Source: Anaerolineae bacterium
GTDB taxonomy: Bacteria > Chloroflexota > Anaerolineae > Promineifilales > Promineifilaceae
Length of the DNA stretch: 64,000 nt
NCBI GenBank assembly: GCA_023384415.1
Contig: JAHDWJ010000004.1
Location: 111,675-175,674 of the forward strand
Direction of reading: 5' to 3'
In this document: positions 17,883 to 27,402 of the stretch, piece after piece
Layout of the letters: each line of letters begins with the position of its first letter
How positions within the stretch are numbered: position 1 is the first letter of the stretch
Position numbers and translations under genes: made by a program
The notes under the pieces: model-generated
Seen by the model: the letters and a program-made list of their open reading frames with translations, nothing else
What the model was told of the DNA's origin: nothing
Database searches by the model: none

Positions 17883-19415
17883 ATGAATTCATCCCCCCGT
17901 ACCCGGTTTTTACTCCAATCTAGCGTGATTGTGATGGTGTTGTTTGGTCTGGACAAGCTGTTGGGGCTGGCGCGGACGATTTTGGTGAGCCGGGAGTTTG
18001 GCACGGGTGAGGCGTATGATGCGTTTACGGCCGCGAACCAACTGCCAGAGGTATTTGTTGCGTTGATCTCTGGGGGGGCATTGGCGGCCGCGTTCATCCC
18101 CGTTTACTCCGCTTACCTCAACAGCGAACGGGCCAGGCAAAGTGCCCAACTTGCCAATGCCACCCTCACCCTCGTCTTCCTCATCCTGGCTGCCATCTCC
18201 GCCACCGGCATTCTGCTGGCCCCCTACATCATCCATCTGCTCGTACCAGAGTACAGCCTGGAACAGCAAGCCCTGACGGCCAGCCTGATGCGCATAATCC
18301 TGGTGCAGACAACCATTTTTGGTGTCAGCGGGGTATTGAGCAGTATCCTCAACGCTCACCAGCATTTTATTTTGCCTGCCCTGGCCCCCAGCATGTTACA
18401 CGCCGGTTATCTGTTTGGCCTGTTTGTGTTGGTGCCTGAATATGGCATTCATGGGTTGGCCTGGGGAACGGTGGTGGGGGGGCTGCTCCATGTCGCTATC
18501 CAACTGCCAGGACTGCGGCGGCATGGCTTCCGCTATCGGCCACTGTTGGGGTTGGAGTTGGCTGGGGTGCGGGAGATTATCCGGCTGATGGGGCCGCGTA
18601 TGGTGACATTGGGGGCGGTGCAGACGGCGGACCTGTTCCTGATTCGTATTCTTTCTGGGCTGGATGAGGGGAGCACCTCGGCTTACTTTTATGGCTATTA
18701 TCTCCAGCAGCTCCCCGAGACACTCCTGGGCACAGCCATTGCCATTGTTGTGTTCCCTACCCTGGCGGAGATGTTTAACGCGGGCAATCGGGAAGGGTTG
18801 AAGCAGACAGCCACCGCAGCTTTGCGGATTATCTGGACGTTGACGGTGCCCGCGGCCGCGGCTATGATTTTGTTGGGTCAACCGGCTATCCGGCTGGTGC
18901 TAGAGCGGGGAGCGTTTGATGCCAACTCCACTTTGCTGGTGTACCGGGTACTGGTTTTCTTCAGCGTCCGCATCGTCAGCGAAGCCACCCTGGAAATTGT
19001 GGCCCGCCTCTTTTATGCCCAACATGATACCGTGACCCCCATGCTGATTAAGCTGGGCTGGCTTTTTACCCACGTGGTACTGGCATATGCTCTGGTGGGG
19101 CCATTGGGGTTGGGGGGGATTGCTCTCTCCGCTTCAATCGCATTTACCCTGGAGTCGGGGGTGCTGTTGTATCTGAACCATCGGCAGTTAGGCGGGTTGG
19201 TAGGGTATGGGTTGTTCTACTCATTGGCGCGAGCCGTGCTGTCAGCCGCGGTGATGAGTGGGGTAATTCTTTTGGTGCGGCAAGTGGTGAGTGGGGATAT
19301 TGTCTATCTTGCGGCCGCGCTCCCCTTGGGCCTTATCGTCTACTTTTTAGTTAGCCGCCTTCTGGGTGGCGAAGAGATACCCCTGCTTCTCCGCCTGCTC
19401 CGGCGGAAAGGATAA
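17883..19415 (+). CDS. murJ: Lipid II flippase MurJ (MviN family)
   Basis: 510 residues with about 14 predicted membrane helices. The N-terminal GLDKLLGLARTILVSREFG in part, 'AYDAFTAANQLPEV' and 'GGALAAAFIPVYS' are the conserved opening of MurJ/MviN proteins of the MOP exporter superfamily. It moves lipid-linked peptidoglycan precursors across the cytoplasmic membrane. No Shine-Dalgarno is seen before ATG 17883. A DinB-like gene starts six bases downstream with its own site. Confidence 0.92.
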   Translation: MNSSPRTRFLLQSSVIVMVLFGLDKLLGLARTILVSREFGTGEAYDAFTAANQLPEVFVALISGGALAAAFIPVYSAYLNSERARQSAQLANATLTLVFLILAAISATGILLAPYIIHLLVPEYSLEQQALTASLMRIILVQTTIFGVSGVLSSILNAHQHFILPALAPSMLHAGYLFGLFVLVPEYGIHGLAWGTVVGGLLHVAIQLPGLRRHGFRYRPLLGLELAGVREIIRLMGPRMVTLGAVQTADLFLIRILSGLDEGSTSAYFYGYYLQQLPETLLGTAIAIVVFPTLAEMFNAGNREGLKQTATAALRIIWTLTVPAAAAMILLGQPAIRLVLERGAFDANSTLLVYRVLVFFSVRIVSEATLEIVARLFYAQHDTVTPMLIKLGWLFTHVVLAYALVGPLGLGGIALSASIAFTLESGVLLYLNHRQLGGLVGYGLFYSLARAVLSAAVMSGVILLVRQVVSGDIVYLAAALPLGLIVYFLVSRLLGGEEIPLLLRLLRRKG

Positions 19416-19421
19416 AATCGT

Positions 19422-19868
19422 ATGAGAAAAATTATCGCGTTTTTATTTTTAGAATGGCCGGCCCGTCGGCATACGATGGCCCAAATGGGCGAGACATTAG
19501 CACGAGGGGGTAAGGCGTTGGGCCAACGGTTTGAAAAGCTAAGTGATAGTGAGCGTAATCGGCAGGTCTTAAATCATATCATTGGCATTGAGCGGTGGGG
19601 GCACAGCCGGCTGCGGGTGGCGTTGGGGGAAGCGTTGGTGCGGGATGAGTATAATGGGTATCGTCCGGCGCGAGAGACGGATTGGCCGTCGCTAAAGCAG
19701 CAGTTTAAGGAGACGCGGGAAGTGACAATTGTCTTAGCCCAACAGTTAGACCAAGCGGGGATGGCTTCGCGCAAGGTGTGGCACAATATGTATGGGGAAA
19801 TCACGGTGAAGGGGTGGCTGCGCTATCTGAATGTTCATGCCAACCTGGAAAGTAAGAAGATGAGGTAA
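19422..19868 (+). CDS. DinB-like (DUF664-type) four-helix protein
   Basis: 148 residues. The arrangement of HIIGIERWGHSRL near residue 52 and NVHANLES near the end resembles the metal-binding histidine pattern of DinB/YfiT-family four-helix bundles, which include thiol-dependent transferases. An AAGGA site precedes ATG 19422. It is four bases upstream of the SDR gene, so both are probably co-transcribed. Substrate unknown. Confidence 0.6.
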   Translation: MRKIIAFLFLEWPARRHTMAQMGETLARGGKALGQRFEKLSDSERNRQVLNHIIGIERWGHSRLRVALGEALVRDEYNGYRPARETDWPSLKQQFKETREVTIVLAQQLDQAGMASRKVWHNMYGEITVKGWLRYLNVHANLESKKMR

Positions 19869-19872
19869 AGGG

Positions 19873-20712
19873 ATGCGCTATCAATCTATTTTTCGACCTG
19901 ATTTGTTCAAAGGGCAGGTGATTTTGGTTACGGGTGGGGGGACGGGGATTGGCCGGGCGATTGCCCATGAACTGGCCTCGTTGGGCGCACAGGTGCTGCT
20001 GGCGGCCCGCAAGCTGGAGCCGCTGGAGCAAACACGAGATGAGATCGCGGCCGCGCACGGGTCTGCCTCAGTTTACTTGTGCAATATCCGCCAGGAAGAG
20101 CAAATCACCGCCCTGTTTGCTGAGATTCTGGCCGAGCATGGCCGCCTGGACGCCCTGGTGAACAACGCCGGGGGGCAGTTTATGAGTCCCGCCGAATCTA
20201 TCTCTAACAAGGGGTGGAATGCGGTGGTTGAGACCAATCTGACAGGGACATTTATGATGTGCCGGGAAGCGTATAACCGCTGTTTTCGGGAGCGGGGAGG
20301 CCGCATCGTCAATATCATTGTAGATATGTGGCGCGGGTTTCCTGGCATGGCCCACACCGGCGCGGCGCGGGCCGGGGTAGAAAACTTGACCAAATCTCTG
20401 GCCGTTGAGTGGTCCCGCTCTGGAGTATTGGTCAATGCTGTAGCCCCTGGCCTTATCGAAGGGAATGGTATTTTGCAATATGGGGAAGCGATGCTGCCGT
20501 TTATCCAGGCGATGAAAAAGGATATTCCTCTGAAACGGATGGGAACGGAAGCGGAGTGCGCGGCCGCGGTCACCTTTTTGCTCTCACCCGCGGCCGCGTA
20601 TATCAGCGGCGAAACGATCAAAGTAGATGGGGCTTACTCCCTTTGGCGCAAAACGTGGGAGATTGAGGACCATGAGAACGCGCCAGCAGCGTATGGGGGG
20701 TTTGTTGATTAG
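19873..20712 (+). CDS. Trans-2-enoyl-CoA reductase-like SDR (PECR family)
   Basis: 279 residues. The NAD(P) site is TGGGTGIGRAI (about 17-27), followed by NNAGGQFMSPAESIS. The region GFPGMAHTGAARAGVENLTK matches peroxisomal trans-2-enoyl-CoA reductases and 2,4-dienoyl-CoA reductases, which replace the classical YxxxK with a TxxxR-like segment at this position. It probably reduces an unsaturated acyl-CoA with NADPH. GAGG before ATG 19873 is the likely ribosome site. C-terminal SxxxISGETIKVDGA is typical of SDRs. Two GCGGCCGC sites 30 bases apart (20560, 20590) both encode Ala-Ala. Confidence 0.85.
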   Translation: MRYQSIFRPDLFKGQVILVTGGGTGIGRAIAHELASLGAQVLLAARKLEPLEQTRDEIAAAHGSASVYLCNIRQEEQITALFAEILAEHGRLDALVNNAGGQFMSPAESISNKGWNAVVETNLTGTFMMCREAYNRCFRERGGRIVNIIVDMWRGFPGMAHTGAARAGVENLTKSLAVEWSRSGVLVNAVAPGLIEGNGILQYGEAMLPFIQAMKKDIPLKRMGTEAECAAAVTFLLSPAAAYISGETIKVDGAYSLWRKTWEIEDHENAPAAYGGFVD

Positions 20713-20778
20713 TGTATTAGTGTTTTAGGTTGGTGCGCGTCACCAATATACCAATACACCAATAACCAGAGGGTAATT
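20713..20778. repeat. ACCAATA tandem-repeat spacer
   Basis: Short spacer containing TATTAGTG and inverted ACCAATATACCAATACACC phrases. The same family occurs at 48650-48680 and, longest, at 63345-63425. Confidence 0.6.
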
Positions 20779-21261
20779 ATGAGCGAAGAACCAACCCGGC
20801 ATAAGGAAAATGTGCGTGAATTGATGCGGCGGAAGTTAGATGCCGAGGAGTACCAGCTTATTCGACGGGAGTGGATCGCCCATTCCATTGCTGAGGACAG
20901 CCGGAGCATCCCCGGCCTGCTGGGGACGCTGACGGAAGATTGTGTTTATGAGTTGATTCAGACGGGGCACCGCTGGGAAGGGCATGAGGGCGCGGCCGCG
21001 TTTTACACCGAACTGCTCACTGCCTTCCCGGACATCCATTTTGATTTGCAAAACATTGTCATCGGGCCGCAGGGGGTGTATGAAGAAGCTCACGTGACCG
21101 GTACCCACCTGGGCCCCTGGTTAGGTGTGCCTGGCAGCGGCCGCAAGGTCGAATACACGGTCATCATCTACTTTCCCTGGGATCCGGTTAAGAAAAAGTT
21201 TAAAGGGGAGCGGGTCATGTCTACCCTGGGGCCAGAGCAGTTGGTGAGGAGTGAGGACTGA
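20779..21261 (+). CDS. SnoaL-like (NTF2-fold) protein
   Basis: 160 residues. The pattern 'YELIQTGHRWEGHEGAAAFY...AFPDIHFDLQNIVIG...GTHLGPWLGVPGSGRKVE' is that of SnoaL-like polyketide-cyclase/ester-cyclase family proteins with the NTF2 cone fold. Such proteins act as small hydrolases, isomerases or binding domains; the substrate is not evident. It follows the enoyl-CoA reductase-like gene and may act in the same pathway. Confidence 0.8.
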   Translation: MSEEPTRHKENVRELMRRKLDAEEYQLIRREWIAHSIAEDSRSIPGLLGTLTEDCVYELIQTGHRWEGHEGAAAFYTELLTAFPDIHFDLQNIVIGPQGVYEEAHVTGTHLGPWLGVPGSGRKVEYTVIIYFPWDPVKKKFKGERVMSTLGPEQLVRSED

Positions 21262-21523
21262 GGTTGGATAACCTGGCAAATGGCCCCCAATTTTTTAATC
21301 GTGGGGCAGCGGTAGGGTGAATATCAGTTAAGCATCCTGGTAAAATAGGGGCGGGGCTATATCATTAGCGGCTGATGCAAAGGGTTGCTGGAAACTGCCT
21401 GTTATATTTGCCCCACCCCTGACGACAAAAAAAGGGTATCTTGCCAGCATTGGCTGGCATTTTAAGGAATTCAGAAGAATTGCTGAAACCTGAAATCTGA
21501 AACCCATTTTCCGAGGAACAGCT

Positions 21524-22303
21524 ATGAGTAATCTCTCCCTGCCCATGCCAGACATGAACAGCCGGTGGCGGTTTGAATGGGTGCTGCCGGTGCTGCTGCG
21601 GCCGCGACGCGCTTTTGCCGCCATTATCGAAGCCACCGGGGGCGTAGCCTTCACCCCCATCTTCCTCTTAGCCGTCTCCAGCCTGGTGCGAACCCTGGTC
21701 ATTGGGGCCGTGCAGGAAGCAGCCAGAGCCAGCGGCCAGATACAGCTTCCCCCTGGGTTTGAGTGGTACACTCCAGAGCAGCAAGCCCAATTTTATCAGG
21801 CGGCCTCAGCTACCAGCGGCCCCGTCTTTGTTTACCTGCTGCCCGCCTTGATGACCCTGGTGGGCGTCTTTTTGGGCTGGCTAATCTTAAGCTGGCTGCT
21901 CCATTTAGTGATGACGATGTTTGGCGGCCGCGGCAGCAGCCAGCAGGCCAGCAATGTCGTTGCCTGGGCCTTGCTCCCGTTCGTCATCCGAGACATCGTG
22001 CGAATAATGGCTATCTGGTCAAGCAACAGCCTCATCGCTTACCCAGGGTTGTCCGGTTTTGCCCCTACCGGTGATGGTATGATGACCCTTTATCTGGCGG
22101 CCCTGCTGCGTAACCTGGACATTTACCTCATCTGGTTTATCTTTTTAACCGGTATTGGTCTGAGTCAGAGCAGCCAGCTGCGGCCGGGCAAAGCGTGGTT
22201 TGCCATCCTGTTCACTTTAATTTTGGTCCAACTCATCCGCGCTACCCCCGCCCTTATCGCCGCCCAGTTTAATGATTTGACAGTCATCAGGCCGTTTTTT
22301 TAG
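21524..22303 (+). CDS. Yip1-domain integral membrane protein
   Basis: 259 residues with five predicted membrane helices. The N-terminal 'LLRPRRAFAAIIEATG' preceding helix one and the later 'AWALLPFVIRDIVRI' fit Yip1/YIPF-domain proteins, which often sit beside ABC transporter genes in bacteria. A GAGGA site lies before ATG 21524. It lies 80 bases before the ABC ATPase gene and may be part of that unit. Function unknown. Confidence 0.7.
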   Translation: MSNLSLPMPDMNSRWRFEWVLPVLLRPRRAFAAIIEATGGVAFTPIFLLAVSSLVRTLVIGAVQEAARASGQIQLPPGFEWYTPEQQAQFYQAASATSGPVFVYLLPALMTLVGVFLGWLILSWLLHLVMTMFGGRGSSQQASNVVAWALLPFVIRDIVRIMAIWSSNSLIAYPGLSGFAPTGDGMMTLYLAALLRNLDIYLIWFIFLTGIGLSQSSQLRPGKAWFAILFTLILVQLIRATPALIAAQFNDLTVIRPFF

Positions 22304-22384
22304 GACTGAGCCATGAGGACTTAGGACTGAGTAATTCGCCTGCTCGCCTACCTGTTTACTTGCATACCGGCAATCTGAAACTTC

Positions 22385-23101
22385 ATGCTGCCTCTCATCC
22401 AAACCCAAGAGTTACGCAAAACCTTTATCATGGGGCGGGAGCGGGTTCACGCTCTGGCTGGGGTTGACCTGTTGGTTGAAGAAAAGAGTTTGTGTACCAT
22501 CATGGGGCCGTCTGGGTCGGGTAAAAGTACGCTGCTTTACCTCATTGGTGGGTTAGATCGACCAACGTCAGGAGAGATTACGGTGGCCGGGCAGACGATT
22601 CAACAGATGGACGAGAATGCTCTGGCCCATTATCGGCAAAAAACAGTCGGCTTTATTTTCCAATCATTTAACCTGATTCCCAGCCTCACCGCTTTAGAAA
22701 ATGTGGCTTTTCCACTCCGTTTTGCTCGTGTTCCCCGGCAGCAGCGGCTCATCAAAGCGTATGAATTGTTGGCGCGGGTGGGGCTGGCGGATCGCATTCA
22801 TCACCGGCCTACGGAACTGTCTGGGGGGCAGCAGCAGCGGGTGGCCGTGGCCCGTTCTCTGATCAATGACCCGCAGCTGATCCTGGCCGATGAGCCGACG
22901 GGTAATCTAGACACCAGCAGCGGCCACAGCATTATGAGTTTACTGGCCGAATTACATGCCAGCGGCCGCACCGTCCTCGTCGTCACCCATGATCCGCGCA
23001 TGGCCCATTTTGCCACCCAAACGGTCTATATGTTGGACGGCCGCATTGTCACCGAAGGGGAGTATCAGGAGATGGGGGGCGTGGTGGGCAGCAATCAATG
23101 A
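22385..23101 (+). CDS. ABC transporter ATPase, MacB/LolD type
   Basis: 238 residues: Walker [10 protein letters not shown] (about 41-49), Q-loop [10 protein letters not shown], signature [14 protein letters not shown], Walker [13 protein letters not shown] and switch histidine VVTHD. The sequence is typical of MacB/LolD/FtsE-family ATPases that drive FtsX-type permeases to move lipoproteins, peptides or drugs. The stop overlaps or abuts the next frame, and the cognate permease is at 25051. Confidence 0.95.
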   Translation: MLPLIQTQELRKTFIMGRERVHALAGVDLLVEEKSLCTIMGPSGSGKSTLLYLIGGLDRPTSGEITVAGQTIQQMDENALAHYRQKTVGFIFQSFNLIPSLTALENVAFPLRFARVPRQQRLIKAYELLARVGLADRIHHRPTELSGGQQQRVAVARSLINDPQLILADEPTGNLDTSSGHSIMSLLAELHASGRTVLVVTHDPRMAHFATQTVYMLDGRIVTEGEYQEMGGVVGSNQ

Positions 23102-23166
23102 GCAGTGAGCCGTGCGCTGTTGTCAGGAACGCGCTGCCAACAGCCAGCGGCAATAAGGTTTTAGTT

Positions 23167-25023
23167 ATGAAGAAACGACTTACTTTTTTCCGTTTTTTTT
23201 GTGGGATAGTGGGGATATTGTTACTGGGGTTGGTGGCCGGGTTGGCCCATGGCCCGGCGGCCGCGGCTCCCCATGAACCAACCGCTCCTACCCCAACTGG
23301 GGTCCAGCCAGCCAGCATCGCCGCCGGTTCACCAACGGAACTGGTGGTTACTGGTACCGGCTTTGTGAATGGGGCCGTGGTGGTTTTGGATGGTTTTGGG
23401 GCATTGACCACCACCTTTGTCAGTAGCAACGTGCTGCGAGCTGTTGTTCCGGCCGATATTCAGCCCGGTGTTTACACCCTGACCGTCATTAACCCGGATG
23501 CCAGTTCGGCCTCGCTGCCCAATGCCCTGACGGTGAGCAACCCCCCTGGCCCGACAGCTACCCCTCTGGCAACGAATACACCCCATCCAACCGCTTTTGT
23601 GCGGCCGCTGCTCACCATCTTGTCTTATGGCGCCAGCAGTGCCGAAATTGTGCCAGGGGAGAATTTAGATTTTGAGATGACCCTGGTCAACAGCGGCCAG
23701 ATCGTGGCTACCAATGTGGTTGTCACCTTTGAGGCGGGCGATTTTATTCCCCGTGATACTGGTGGGGTGCGGGCGATTGGTAATCTTAACCCCGGCGAGA
23801 ATAACCGGTTCTGGCAGCCGTTGGCCGCCAGCCGCAGCCTGGCGGGCAGCAATATCGCTACTTTGCCCGTGAAGGTGAGTTATACCGATGTGTATGGCAC
23901 AGCTTACAATGAAACCTTTAACCTGACCTTCCCGGTGCGGCGGCAGTTTACCGGCCCGGCGGCCACGGCGACGCCGACCCCCACGCCGACCTTTACGCCA
24001 ACTCCCACGGCTACGCCTACAGCCACCCCCCGGCTGCGGCCGCAGCTTCTCGTCACTCATTACGAAACGGACATAACCGACCTGGAACCAGGCAAGACCT
24101 TCACCTTGTTGCTCGATATTCAGAATGTCGGCAGCAGTGAGGCGAGAAATATCTCCCTCATCCTGGGGGGTGGGGGCAGCGGTGGCAGCGGAACGAACGG
24201 CACAGGGGGTACCTCAGGTGGCACTGGTGATTTTGCCAATTTCGCCCCGGTGGGATCATCCAATGTGCAGTTTTTGGGCAGCCTGGGGATCAATCAGCAG
24301 CTATCCGCCAGTCAGACGCTGATCGTCAATGGCACTACCAAGCCGGGTGCTTATCCGATCAAAGTGTCGTTTGTGTACAACGATGCCAGTAACAACAATT
24401 ATGTGGACGATCAAGTTATCACCTTGTTGGTCCGGTCGCGGCCGCAGGTCGAAATTAACTTTTACTTTGAGCCACCCCCTTTCTTTGTTGGGCAGCCAGG
24501 CTTTTTGCCCTTGCAGATGATTAACACCGGGGCAAACTCGCGGGTGTTTGGCAACTTTAGCGTCACCGGCAGTGGGGCCCAACTGCTTAATAACACTGTT
24601 TTTGTGGGGGCTTTAGAACCTGGTGGCTTCTTCCCGTTGGATGCTCAGATCACCCCAGAGCAGCCGGGCACTCTGGAGCTGCTGGTCTCCATTAGCTACA
24701 CCGATGATTTTAACCAGCCACAGATCATCAGCAAAACACTCACCATTGAGGTGCAAGAGGGGTTTATTGATCCTGGTTTCCCTGGCGAGGGGGGCTTCCC
24801 AGGTGAGGGTGGTTTCCCCGGTGAAGGAGGTGGGGGTCCCGCGACTCCTCAAGAAGAGAGTTTCTGGCAAACAGTATGGCGATTTATCAAAGGGCTGCTT
24901 GGCCTTGACAGCGGCAAACCTCAACCAGCTTCTGATAGTGGCATGCCCTTCGATCCTGGCGGTGGTTTCCCCATCGAAGGGGGATTTGAGGGAGAGTTTG
25001 TGCCTGCACCTATTTTGCCGTGA
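23167..25023 (+). CDS. Exported IPT/CARDB-like multidomain protein of the ABC operon
   Basis: ATG 23167 is chosen because a signal peptide begins there (MKKR plus hydrophobic core); an earlier in-frame ATG at 23098 would add 23 non-hydrophobic residues. 618 residues: an IPT/TIG domain (about 45-125), then three tandem NEW3/CARDB-like beta domains, joined by Pro/Thr linkers, each beginning with an Arg-Pro encoded by a GCGGCCGC site (23601, 24035, 24438). The third is followed by FPGEGG repeats and a short amphipathic C-terminal segment. It is the periplasmic or surface partner of the ABC system, a role resembling an adaptor; this is inference. Confidence 0.75.
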   Translation: MKKRLTFFRFFCGIVGILLLGLVAGLAHGPAAAAPHEPTAPTPTGVQPASIAAGSPTELVVTGTGFVNGAVVVLDGFGALTTTFVSSNVLRAVVPADIQPGVYTLTVINPDASSASLPNALTVSNPPGPTATPLATNTPHPTAFVRPLLTILSYGASSAEIVPGENLDFEMTLVNSGQIVATNVVVTFEAGDFIPRDTGGVRAIGNLNPGENNRFWQPLAASRSLAGSNIATLPVKVSYTDVYGTAYNETFNLTFPVRRQFTGPAATATPTPTPTFTPTPTATPTATPRLRPQLLVTHYETDITDLEPGKTFTLLLDIQNVGSSEARNISLILGGGGSGGSGTNGTGGTSGGTGDFANFAPVGSSNVQFLGSLGINQQLSASQTLIVNGTTKPGAYPIKVSFVYNDASNNNYVDDQVITLLVRSRPQVEINFYFEPPPFFVGQPGFLPLQMINTGANSRVFGNFSVTGSGAQLLNNTVFVGALEPGGFFPLDAQITPEQPGTLELLVSISYTDDFNQPQIISKTLTIEVQEGFIDPGFPGEGGFPGEGGFPGEGGGGPATPQEESFWQTVWRFIKGLLGLDSGKPQPASDSGMPFDPGGGFPIEGGFEGEFVPAPILP

Positions 25024-25050
25024 TGGGGCAGTGCGTAGTGAGTTGCAAAC

Positions 25051-26358
25051 ATGAGCATCTGGGATTTACTTAGCCTGATTATCGAAAATTTAGCCCGGCG
25101 TAAGGCACGGGTCGCCTTGACGGCCATCGGGGTTATTATTGGCACGGCGGCCGTGGTGCTGCTGGTATCGCTGGGGGTTGGGTTACAGCAAAATGCCCAG
25201 CAGCAGTTGGGCGGTATTGGTGATCTGACCAAGATCAATGTGTGGCCGATGTATAATTTTGGCCCTGGGGGGCCGGGGATGATGCAGCAAGATCCGGAAA
25301 TGACCCCCCTGACGGATCAGACGATTGCGGATATTGCCCAGATTCCTGGGGTGACGGTAGTGATTCCCCAAGACCCATTTTATTATGGCATGATGATCAA
25401 TGTGGGGCAGTATGAAGGGTATGGACAACTGTTAGGGGTTGGGGTGGATAATTTGAGCCGCCTAGGGGTCACAGCCCGTGAAGGGGGATTGGAATTGGCC
25501 CCCGGTACCGTTATTGTCGGAGCAAATGTGAGCATGGGGTTTTATAACCCGCGGCCGCGGCCCGGCCAAAACAGCTTTGAACCTCCTGATCTCATGGGGG
25601 AAACCCTCAAAATCACCCTCATGAAATGGTCTGACGATGGCACCGAAATCCGCAAAACAGTCCGTGTTAAAGTGGTGGGTGTTCTCAACGAAATGCGCGA
25701 CGAGCCGGATTGGTCTATCTATATGCCCATGAGCGACATGGAAAGCCATCTTACCTGGGCTGCCGGTAAACGACCTGATCGAAAAAAGGATGGCTATGCT
25801 ACCCTCATCGTGCGGGTAGGAGATGTCAAAGATGTATTAGATGTCGCTAACCAGATTACCGAAATGGGGTATCAGGCGTATACACCCCAATCATTTGTCC
25901 AGGGGATTACTGGCTTTTACACTGTGCTTCAGGTTGTCTTTGGTGGGGTGGGGGCAATAGCTTTGCTGGTGGCGGCGATTGGTATTGCCAATACGATGGC
26001 CATGGCCATTTTGGAACGAACGCGGGAAATAGGGTTGATGAAAGCGGTGGGGGCGACCAACCGGCATGTATTGAGCGTCTTTTTAGGGGAGGCGGCCGGC
26101 ATTGGCTTCATCGGTGGGGTGGGTGGGGTGACGATTGGCTGGGCCTTGGGGCAGGTGGTGAATGTGTTGGCCCTGGCTTATTTTGCCGGACAATCGGTGG
26201 AAACAGGAGCACCCCCACCCACAGTTGCCGTATATACGCCTACCTGGCTGCCCATCTTTTCCCTCATTTTTGCCACCCTTATTGGCCTTATTTCGGGTTT
26301 ATACCCTGCCCTGAGTGCGGCCACCTTAGAGCCGGTTAAGGCGTTAAAATATGAGTGA
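25051..26358 (+). CDS. MacB/FtsX-type ABC permease
   Basis: 435 residues: N-terminal helix (about 18-42), a large MacB-like extracytoplasmic domain (45-275) and three C-terminal helices (about 290-315, 345-375, 395-425). Conserved 'NTMAMAILERTREIGLMKAVGATNRHV' in part (REIGLMKAVGA) is the coupling-helix motif of this family. It pairs with the ATPase at 22385 and is probably mechanotransmissive, acting on the exported protein at 23167. Confidence 0.93.
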   Translation: MSIWDLLSLIIENLARRKARVALTAIGVIIGTAAVVLLVSLGVGLQQNAQQQLGGIGDLTKINVWPMYNFGPGGPGMMQQDPEMTPLTDQTIADIAQIPGVTVVIPQDPFYYGMMINVGQYEGYGQLLGVGVDNLSRLGVTAREGGLELAPGTVIVGANVSMGFYNPRPRPGQNSFEPPDLMGETLKITLMKWSDDGTEIRKTVRVKVVGVLNEMRDEPDWSIYMPMSDMESHLTWAAGKRPDRKKDGYATLIVRVGDVKDVLDVANQITEMGYQAYTPQSFVQGITGFYTVLQVVFGGVGAIALLVAAIGIANTMAMAILERTREIGLMKAVGATNRHVLSVFLGEAAGIGFIGGVGGVTIGWALGQVVNVLALAYFAGQSVETGAPPPTVAVYTPTWLPIFSLIFATLIGLISGLYPALSAATLEPVKALKYE

Positions 26359-26371
26359 AAACCGCTGTATT

Positions 26372-26481
26372 CTATACAGCCCCTCACCCTGGCCCTCTCC
26401 CCCAGGAGAGGGGATATGCTTCCCTATACAGCCCCTCACCCTGGCCCTCTCCCCCAGGAGAGGGGATATGCTTCCCTATAC
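26372..26481 (+). repeat. Two perfect 52-bp tandem copies of a CCCTCACCCTGGCCCTCTCCC repeat
   Basis: Copies at 26372-26423 and 26424-26475 are identical by eye, and a third copy begins and breaks off at 26476. Each contains an internal hairpin (CTCTCCC/GGAGAG). Variants of this CCCTCACCC...CTCTCCC phrase are a familiar dispersed intergenic repeat in many bacteria. Confidence 0.85.
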
Positions 26482-26501
26482 CATCGTGGGAGAGTAAGGT
26501 G

Positions 26502-26550
26502 TCCCCAGATGCCGGCCCGTGTGCATCTGGGGATGCGCTCTTCTTTTTTC
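26502..26550 (+). terminator. Probable terminator after the ABC permease operon
   Basis: Inverted repeat TCCCCAGATGC (26502-26512) / GCATCTGGGGA (26522-26532), followed eight bases later by TTCTTTTTTC. The separation of stem and T run makes it weaker than the standard form. Confidence 0.5.
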
Positions 26551-26622
26551 TCCTGAAATAAAATACACCCTTTTCGAAATCGGGCATCGAACTGGAAATT
26601 TGATTTGTATAGGAGGTTTGTT

Positions 26623-27384
26623 ATGGCGATTGTTTCTTTGCGGCCGGTAATAGATGCTAACTTACGGGCGGTGTTGAACCTGAAGGTGAATGAAGCGCAG
26701 AATGGTTTTGTGGCCCCCAATGCCATCTCTCTGGCTGAGGCAGCTTTGGAGCCGAAAGCGTGGTACCGGGCGATTTATGCTGATGAGGCGCCGGTTGGTT
26801 TTGTAATGATGTATGAGGATACGGAAAAGCCTACCTATTATTTGTGGCGGTATATGATTGATGCCAACCATCAGGGACATGGGTATGGCTATCAGGCGTT
26901 GCAACTGGTGATTGAGCGGGTAAAGCGGCGGCCGCAGGCCAGTGAAATGACCCTCAGCTATGTTCCCGGTGAAGGCAGTCCTCAGCCGTTTTACCAGAAG
27001 TTAGGCTTTGTAGATACAGGGGAAGTACATGATGGGGAAAATGTGATGCGGCTGGAGCTGGATTCCCGCGGCATTGCCCCAGAAGAGATCATCAGAGGGC
27101 CGATTACCCATCTGGTGTTGTTTAAATTAAAAGAGCCAACAGAGGAAAATATCGCGGCCGCGCTGCAACAATTACGCTCTTTAGATGGGCAAATCCCTAG
27201 CCTGCGCTCCTTTCGCGTTGGGGCTGACCTCATCCGCTCTCCCCGCAGTTATGACATTGGTCTGATGACGATGTTTGATGATCTGGCTGGATTACAGGAG
27301 TATCAGGTCCACCCCCTGCATCTGCCGGTAGCGGCGTATATGCGGGAAAATTGTAGTGCGATTGTGTCCACAGATTACGATTGA
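26623..27384 (+). CDS. GNAT acetyltransferase fused to a Dabb (stress-responsive barrel) domain
   Basis: ATG 26623 follows AGGAGG. 253 residues: the first 150 are a GNAT fold similar to BltD-type diamine N-acetyltransferases (IDANHQGHGYGYQALQ, the acetyl-CoA pyrophosphate loop, and YQKLGFVDTGE). The last 100 (ITHLVLFKLKEPTEENI, RSPRSYDIGLMTMFDDLAGLQEYQVHPLH) form a Dabb alpha/beta-barrel. Dabb domains usually occur alone as dimers, so a covalent GNAT-Dabb protein is unusual. It may acetylate a polyamine; the role of Dabb is unknown. Confidence 0.85.
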   Translation: MAIVSLRPVIDANLRAVLNLKVNEAQNGFVAPNAISLAEAALEPKAWYRAIYADEAPVGFVMMYEDTEKPTYYLWRYMIDANHQGHGYGYQALQLVIERVKRRPQASEMTLSYVPGEGSPQPFYQKLGFVDTGEVHDGENVMRLELDSRGIAPEEIIRGPITHLVLFKLKEPTEENIAAALQQLRSLDGQIPSLRSFRVGADLIRSPRSYDIGLMTMFDDLAGLQEYQVHPLHLPVAAYMRENCSAIVSTDYD

Positions 27385-27402
27385 GATCCTAAAGCCTTAA
27401 TC

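Noticed and set aside
20560..20597. Two close GCGGCCGC sites as a recombination site pair
   Set aside because: Both are in frame in a conserved SDR and fit the general palindrome abundance.
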